The position numbers were made by a program, and so were the translations under genes. The notes below the pieces were generated by a model. The model was not told the DNA's origin, did no database searches, and saw only the letters and a list, made by a program, of their open reading frames with translations. 64,000 nucleotides of DNA from CAKZLS01 sp963771545 (lineage in GTDB: Bacteria; Pseudomonadota; Alphaproteobacteria; Rhodospirillales; Defluviicoccaceae): NCBI GenBank assembly GCA_963771545.1, contig CAVYTX010000002.1, positions 2,480,001 through 2,544,000 of the forward strand, given 5' to 3'. This document shows, piece after piece, positions 59,746-64,000 of this stretch (the stretch's first letter is position 1; each line of letters begins with the position of its first letter).

Positions 59746-62358
59746 GTTGCCCTTCAGCCGCGCTTTCTCGGTCCAGGTCTGGCCGCCGTCCGTGGAAACG
59801 TCGAAACCAAGGTACTCGCCGGAATCAAGCCCGCTTTCAATGTACCAAGAGAAACCGACGGTCGCGTCCCCGTACCCGTTCAAGGCGATCTCAGGCGAAA
59901 CGAGGGTGGCATCGGTCGCGCTACCGTCGACCTCCGCCGACCGGTTTCCATCGGCGGCGCGCTGTGACGAGCCGAACCAGTCGTTCTGAGAGTCTTCAAC
60001 CCAATCGCCTAATCCGTCCTCGAAGCTGTCGGCGAAGACCTGTTGTTTCGGACTGAACGTTACGAAAACATTGTCGATATTCGCGTCTTCGGCGGAACCA
60101 GACATCTTGCCCCGGAATTGGAGCATCAGGCGGTCGACGCCCGGCAGGTCGATCCGGACATCGTGCCAAGTGCGCTCGCGATCCACGTTGCCCTTCAGAC
60201 GCGCTTTCTCCATCCAGGTCTGGCCACCGTCCGTGGAAACGTCGAAGCCAAGGTACTCGCCGGAATCGAGCCCGCTTTCAATGTACCAGGAAAAACCGAC
60301 GGTCGCGTCCCCGTGCCCATTCAAGGCGATCTCGGGCGAAACGAGGGTGGCATCGGTCGCTCTGCCGTCGACCTCCGCCGAGCGGTTTCCATCGGCGGCG
60401 CGCTGCGACGAGCCGAACCAGTCGTTCTGAGAATCCTGGGTCCAGTCGCCCAAACCATTCTCGAAGCTTTCGGAGAAGACATAAAGATTCGTCTCGGCTG
60501 TCACGTTGACAATCCGCGTAACGTCGTCATTGGCCCCGTCGTCGTCGGTTACGGTGAGTTTGACGGTGTAGCTGTCGCTCTCGGCATAGCTGTGTGTCGG
60601 AGCCTGTTGCGTCGAGCCGGTGCCGTCGCCGAAGTCCCACGTCCGGGACGTGATCGTGCCGTCGTCATCGCTGGAAGTATCGGTGAAGTTCACCGTCCGG
60701 CCCGCCTCGGGGCTCGCCGGACTGTAGTCGAAGCCCGCGGTCGGCGCGACGTTCGGGTCGGTTCCCGGAAGGGCCGTGACAAGAACATTGTCAACGTTTG
60801 AATCCTCGGTGCTCGTCGACTGTTTGCCCCGGAACCGGAGCTTGATGCTGTCCGCTTCCGGTACGGTAACAGAAACCGGATGCCAAAAGTTCGGCGTATC
60901 CACGCCGCCCTTCACCCGAGCCTGTTCTGTCCATGTGTTGCCGTTATCCGTGGAAGTGTCGAAAGCGATATACTCGCCGGCGTCGAGCGCGGTCTCGATG
61001 TACCATGAGAATTCAATGCGTGCCCCACCAAACCCGGTCAGGTCGATGTTGGGTGAAATGAGCGCAGCGTCATCCGCGGGACCGTCGACCTCTGCCGACT
61101 GACTGCCACCATCATCCCGGTGCGCCGAGGCAAACCAATCATACTGTGCGTCTTGCGTCCAATTTCCAAGCCCGTTCTCGAAACCATCCGAGAAGACCAC
61201 CTGTTCTGTTCCAGTTGGCGGAGGGGGGGGCGGCGGGTTTGTCCCTCCCGAGTCGATGCAAGTCGTTCCGTAATTATAGATGAGACCAAGCCCGCATGGG
61301 GATTGAAACATTTGCCGACTGGAATGCGCCACGCCAGGAACGACATGGAGACTATGCCGATCGAGGACCTGAGGACCAAAGACATTTTGCACGTGATTGA
61401 AGTGGATGGTGGCGCGTTCAAGACGGTGCCGCCCGGTCAACATGTCCGCGCATCCCCGGCCGAGTGACGAGTGATTGGGATCGTTATCGTTCTGGCCAAC
61501 CATCGCCCTAACTCGCCTCGATTGGTACCGCTGCTTTATAACGTCGGCCCCAACCTCGGCCATGTATTCGTTGAGCTTTTGCAAACCATACTTGTAATTA
61601 TCGTAAAACGAGCACCCGCTAACGTTTGGCACCTCGAACGTGTTCGTTGTGCCCGCCTTGGCCCGGTCGGGTGAAAAGTAAAGGCCAGTACCATTGGCCG
61701 GAACGAAGCGAAAGGAGATGTCCTGACGTACCGTTGCCGGGGCCATGCCGCCGGCAGCATATCGGTAGAGAAACCCACTGCCCGCAGAATGGCCGACGAT
61801 CACGATCTCGGTAATATTCGGATACGCTTGTTTGTCGGCGAGACGCTCTACAATTCGGTCCAACGCCCTAAATGAACTGACCTTGAACGGTCTCGAATGG
61901 TTGGATGTGCTCTCCGAATTGTCGCCGCGCTTCCAACCGGCCTGTGACCAGAAAAGCACATTGCTGGATAGGGAGCGAGCGCTGACATCTTCCTCGATCA
62001 CAAAATGGGGCGCGACGATTGCCGTTGTCGAAAGCTGTCCTGTCGTAATACCCGCATCCTTGATGTAACGGTAGTTGTCGGGAGCCGTACGACTACTGCC
62101 GTGCACCACGATAACGGCGCGCTTGAATGAAGAGTTTCCGGTCTTTAGGTCAAAATTGGCACAGTAGGCGAGATCGAGCGTTTCGCCACCGTCGTGTATG
62201 GCGAACCGCTTATCGCACACGGCGTCGACGGCGTCCGCCGCATTGGCCTGTTCGCCCGCGCCAAAACCGATAAGCAATGCGCCGATCGCGACAGCGGTTC
62301 CGACGCTCGAAATCAGAGAATTTTTCGAATGCTGCATAATAAATCTGGATTTTCGCAA
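59599..62358 (-). CDS. Secreted alpha/beta-hydrolase with MAM-like and PKD modules
   Basis: A 919-residue secreted protein. A signal peptide (to about residue 40) is followed by an alpha/beta hydrolase with VIVVHGSSRTAPDNYRY and the nucleophile GHSAGSG near residue 190. Then a proline-rich linker (C8 tract in the coding strand) leads to a MAM-like module (about 385-530), a PKD domain (FDYSPASPEAGRTVNFTDTS, WDFGDGTGS; about 535-630) and two near-identical MAM-like modules (about 635-775 and 780-919). The last two repeat with a 441-base period. Substrate may be a polymer or ester; unknown. No C-terminal sorting signal is seen. Confidence 0.85.
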   Translation of the reverse strand: MRKSRFIMQHSKNSLISSVGTAVAIGALLIGFGAGEQANAADAVDAVCDKRFAIHDGGETLDLAYCANFDLKTGNSSFKRAVIVVHGSSRTAPDNYRYIKDAGITTGQLSTTAIVAPHFVIEEDVSARSLSSNVLFWSQAGWKRGDNSESTSNHSRPFKVSSFRALDRIVERLADKQAYPNITEIVIVGHSAGSGFLYRYAAGGMAPATVRQDISFRFVPANGTGLYFSPDRAKAGTTNTFEVPNVSGCSFYDNYKYGLQKLNEYMAEVGADVIKQRYQSRRVRAMVGQNDNDPNHSSLGRGCADMLTGRHRLERATIHFNHVQNVFGPQVLDRHSLHVVPGVAHSSRQMFQSPCGLGLIYNYGTTCIDSGGTNPPPPPPPTGTEQVVFSDGFENGLGNWTQDAQYDWFASAHRDDGGSQSAEVDGPADDAALISPNIDLTGFGGARIEFSWYIETALDAGEYIAFDTSTDNGNTWTEQARVKGGVDTPNFWHPVSVTVPEADSIKLRFRGKQSTSTEDSNVDNVLVTALPGTDPNVAPTAGFDYSPASPEAGRTVNFTDTSSDDDGTITSRTWDFGDGTGSTQQAPTHSYAESDSYTVKLTVTDDDGANDDVTRIVNVTAETNLYVFSESFENGLGDWTQDSQNDWFGSSQRAADGNRSAEVDGRATDATLVSPEIALNGHGDATVGFSWYIESGLDSGEYLGFDVSTDGGQTWMEKARLKGNVDRERTWHDVRIDLPGVDRLMLQFRGKMSGSAEDANIDNVFVTFSPKQQVFADSFEDGLGDWVEDSQNDWFGSSQRAADGNRSAEVDGSATDATLVSPEIALNGYGDATVGFSWYIESGLDSGEYLGFDVSTDGGQTWTEKARLKGNVDQESTWQDVRIDLPGVDRLMLRFRGKMSGSSEDANIDSVFVTFSPKD
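59602..60483 (-). repeat. Tandem MAM-module repeat in the hydrolase gene
   Basis: Two 441-base units, 59602-60042 and 60043-60483, encode SQNDWFGSSQRAADGNRSAE and FSWYIESGLDSGEYLGFDVS in both. The first module of the protein (about 60.8-61.2 kb) is related but clearly more diverged. The near identity marks a recent internal duplication or gene conversion. Confidence 0.85.
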
Positions 62359-62745
62359 ATGTGAATCTCCTCTTGGAATTTCTTGGCGATCAAGAAACCC
62401 GATTCATGGGAATCCCGCCGACGCGGAGGCGAACTTCTTGGACTGGACGAATGGCATCGCCCTCGCGCCCGGACCCTTGACGCTCTTGAAGGTGACGAGA
62501 ACAAAACGCAAACATACAAGCGCGCAGCGCCGGAAGTCAAGGAAAATATACCTATTAATAAGATAATTTATCTAACTTGCGCGCGGATTTCGCTTTTGGC
62601 AGGGGCTGATAGGACGTGGGAAGATGAGGAGTTCGGGCCACCAAGACCAACCGGCGTCGATCCTGACCCATTGTGATTTCCCGCCCATCCGTGTGAAGCT
62701 TCGCGAGATTGAACGACACGCGTCCGGAACGAGGGGAAATGCCCG
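62359..62745. other. Upstream region of the hydrolase gene
   Basis: About 390 bases between divergent frames. AT-rich at 62510-62580. It should hold the hydrolase promoter. No operator, RNA or intact gene was recognised; frames here are short shadows. Confidence 0.4.
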
Positions 62746-63054
62746 TTGCAACCTGATCAGACGACCCAGGACCGCGGCCGGGAGTGGTATGTGCCGGCCT
62801 TCGGCTCGGCCGTCTTCCGGACCTTTGTCGGTCTGCTCTTTCTTCCGTACACGGGCATGGTGCTGGCGTACTCGGTCATCGGATCCATTCTGGCGGACCC
62901 GATCCATTGGGATCGCGTCGCCGCGATCATCGTGATCTACTTTCTTGGCCTAGGCATCGGTGCTCATGCGCTGGACGCATTGGGAAGCAAGACCGTCAAG
63001 CCTTGGGGCACTGCTTTTTCGACCCCCCCCCCGTCATCGCACGGACATTTATGA
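62746..63054 (+). pseudogene. N-terminal fragment of a membrane protein
   Basis: About 88 codons look genuine: REWYVPAFGSAVFRTFVGLL, then FLPYTGMVLAYSVIGSILAD, AAIIVIYFLGLGIGAHALDA and LGSKTVKPWG. Several hydrophobic segments are visible. After a run of ten C (63023-63032) the sense is lost. In another frame right after it, DIYETIIHLKTGVLFGAAA resembles a polyprenyl synthetase segment, but this is a weak match. Starts at TTG 62746 with GAGGGGAAA upstream. Confidence 0.55.
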
Positions 63055-63088
63055 GACCATCATCCACCTCAAGACCGGTGTCCTGTTC

Positions 63089-63253
63089 GGCGCGGCAGCG
63101 CTAGAAGCGCCCCTGTCCACGGGTTGGCGCCGGTAAGGACGCCAAGAACGAACCCCTCTGTTCTTGCTCGTGGTTTCGTGTCGGACATGGCTCGGGTCCC
63201 TCCTGCTGCCTACGCCTCGGGCGAGGTCACCACGGTTACCGGCCGGGCCGGTC
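63089..63253 (-). pseudogene. Fragment of the DUF1365/cfa junction
   Basis: Collinear with 52763-52927 (offset 10326). It carries the last codons of a DUF1365 gene (RPVTVVTSPEA, stop), the intergenic bases and the first about 33 codons of cfa (MSDTKPRARTEGFVLGVLTG, then ANPWTGALLAL). Differences to the intact genes include Ser to Pro and Ser to Phe. It then breaks off. It is a small copied scrap of the stress island. Confidence 0.85.
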
Positions 63254-63336
63254 GCCGTACCCAGCGCCATGGCCGACCCTCCCTATTCGCGTCACGCCGA
63301 GCCGCCGCGACCGAACAGGGCTGAAGGTCGGAGACG

Positions 63337-63570
63337 TCAAAGGTTGGGATGCAGCAACGCCTCGCTGCCGGTGATCACGTCAATCAATTCGGTGGTGATG
63401 TCCTCCTGACGAAGCTGGGCCTCGCGATGGCGGAGTTCGTCGAGCTTGCGTTCGATGTTGTCGTGAGCCGCTCCCATGGCCGCCACCCGCGCGGTGTTCT
63501 CTCCGGCGAGCGCCTCCATGGCGGCGTGGGTCAATTCGGCAAAGAAGTACTCTTCCGCCACTCTCTCCAC
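63337..63570 (-). pseudogene. 3' fragment of an ATP synthase gamma gene
   Basis: The 77 codons read EEYFFAELTHAAMEALAGEN, TARVAAMGAAHDNIERKLDE and LRHREAQLRQEDITTELIDV, the C-terminal helix of an F-type ATP synthase gamma subunit, most like the alternative (N-ATPase) form. The N-terminal two thirds and the rest of an atp operon are absent. It ends at a natural stop. Confidence 0.7.
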
Positions 63571-63600
63571 GAATTGCGGCGCCGGAAGTTAGTGTAGGGG

Positions 63601-63779
63601 CCCCGCCGCCTTGGTGTGGCCGTTCGAATGGCTCATGCTGGGCGGTTGGACCTTGCTGGGCGTGGTTTTCTACATGTGGGCACGCGCCGTTTACGGCGAC
63701 GACTCATACGAGATCATCAAGCACGAACTCGAAACGGGGCATTCCGACGAGGCGGTGTCGACAACTCCGGCAGAGTGAG
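63601..63779 (+). pseudogene. 3' fragment of an APC permease
   Basis: The last 59 codons (PFEWLMLGGWTLLGVVFYMW, ARAVYGDDSYEIIKHELETG, HSDEAVSTTPAE) of a second permease copy, cut on the left. The break at 63600 lies next to the ATP synthase gamma scrap. Confidence 0.85.
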
Positions 63780-63853
63780 ACGAATACCAGCGGTCACAGC
63801 GGTTACGGTCAGTGACCGCTGGTACTGATGTCTTTTAAGCCCTGGGCCAGTCC

Positions 63854-64000
63854 CTAGTCTTTCGGGCTGAAAGTGACGAAAACCTTGTCGATATTCGCGT
63901 CTTCGGCGGAACCAGACATCTTGCCCCGGAATCGGAGCATCAGGCTGTCCACGCCCGGCAGGTCGATCCTGACATCGTGCCACGTGCTTTCTTGATCTAC
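63854..64000 (-). CDS. Paralogue of the MAM/PKD hydrolase, C-terminal end only
   Basis: The visible 48 codons (STWHDVRIDLPGVDSLMLRF, RGKMSGSAEDANIDKVFVTF, SPKD and stop) are an intact C-terminus closely like that of the 59.6 kb protein. The gene starts beyond the window. It could be a full second copy. Confidence 0.8.
   Translation of the reverse strand, partial: VDQESTWHDVRIDLPGVDSLMLRFRGKMSGSAEDANIDKVFVTFSPKD

Larger units (their letters stand above)
63601..64000. repeat. Segmental duplication, copy B (continues past the window)
   Basis: Matches 59346-59745 without gaps. It begins inside the permease gene and includes the ATACCAGCGGTCAC terminator hairpin at 63784-63825. Confidence 0.9.

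Noticed and set aside
59602..60483. Direct repeats as a possible assembly error
   Set aside because: The two units differ at many single positions and keep frame, so they are genuine protein modules.

Overview
The window is GC-rich chromosomal DNA from an alphaproteobacterium, most likely in or near the Rhodospirillales. The evidence is the mtaB-ftsY order, a complete ccmABCDEFGHI (System I) cytochrome c maturation operon, an RpoE/ChrR (ECF11-type) pair with a second RpoH-type sigma factor, CZB-like diguanylate cyclases and many four-base start/stop overlaps. The assignment comes from gene content, not from a marker tree. No rRNA, tRNA or CRISPR array was seen.

Layout. 1-8.8 kb: end of mtaB, ftsY, a periplasmic L,D-transpeptidase, a membrane adenylate cyclase, a Nudix hydrolase, pgk and two tandem diguanylate cyclases. 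8.8-15.8 kb: the ccm operon on the minus strand. 15.9-16.1 kb: a candidate small RNA with its own promoter and terminator. 16.2-26.1 kb: an EamA exporter, a TTC38-like TPR protein, an isonitrile hydratase-like protein, two CREST-type membrane hydrolases, two ParDE-like modules, asd, a single-domain response regulator, a pyridoxal kinase and an HpcH/HpaI-type CoA-ester lyase. 26.2-35.3 kb is accessory DNA. It has MazEF and FitAB/VapBC modules, a broken copy of a small unknown gene, a decayed IS5-family element, a catalase-like gene and a three-level nest in which an IS66-type element sits inside an IS1380-type element, which sits inside an IS110-family remnant. Both inner insertions still show target duplications and inverted repeats. 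35.3-41.1 kb: a mesaconyl-CoA hydratase-like protein, three family III CoA transferases and a HAD dehalogenase, resembling part of the mesaconate/citramalate branch of the 3-hydroxypropionate bicycle. 41.1-46.1 kb: a peroxiredoxin with a TetR regulator, then an arsenic locus (acr3, arsC, arsR, a small thioredoxin and a permease) with two matching ArsR-type operator sites. 46.1-46.8 kb: a Phd/VapC module.

46.9-57.8 kb is a stress and lipid-modification island. RpoE and its zinc/cupin anti-sigma ChrR are followed by a DUF6134 protein and an SDR. Facing them is an operon for an FAD oxidoreductase, a DUF1365 protein, a cyclopropane/methyl fatty acid synthase-type methyltransferase and a GPH symporter. 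Then come rpoH2 and a cardiolipin synthase. Three promoters of the same shape (NATCC, 18 bases, TAnnn) precede rpoE, the FAD operon and rpoH2, so the island probably works as one singlet-oxygen-type response that remodels membrane lipids and starts a second sigma cascade.

57.8-64 kb: an amino acid permease and a large secreted alpha/beta-hydrolase with MAM-like and PKD modules. After these comes a run of gene fragments, including a copy of the cfa/DUF1365 junction and a 3' piece of an ATP synthase gamma gene, and then a second, diverged copy of the permease-terminator-hydrolase end that runs off the window.
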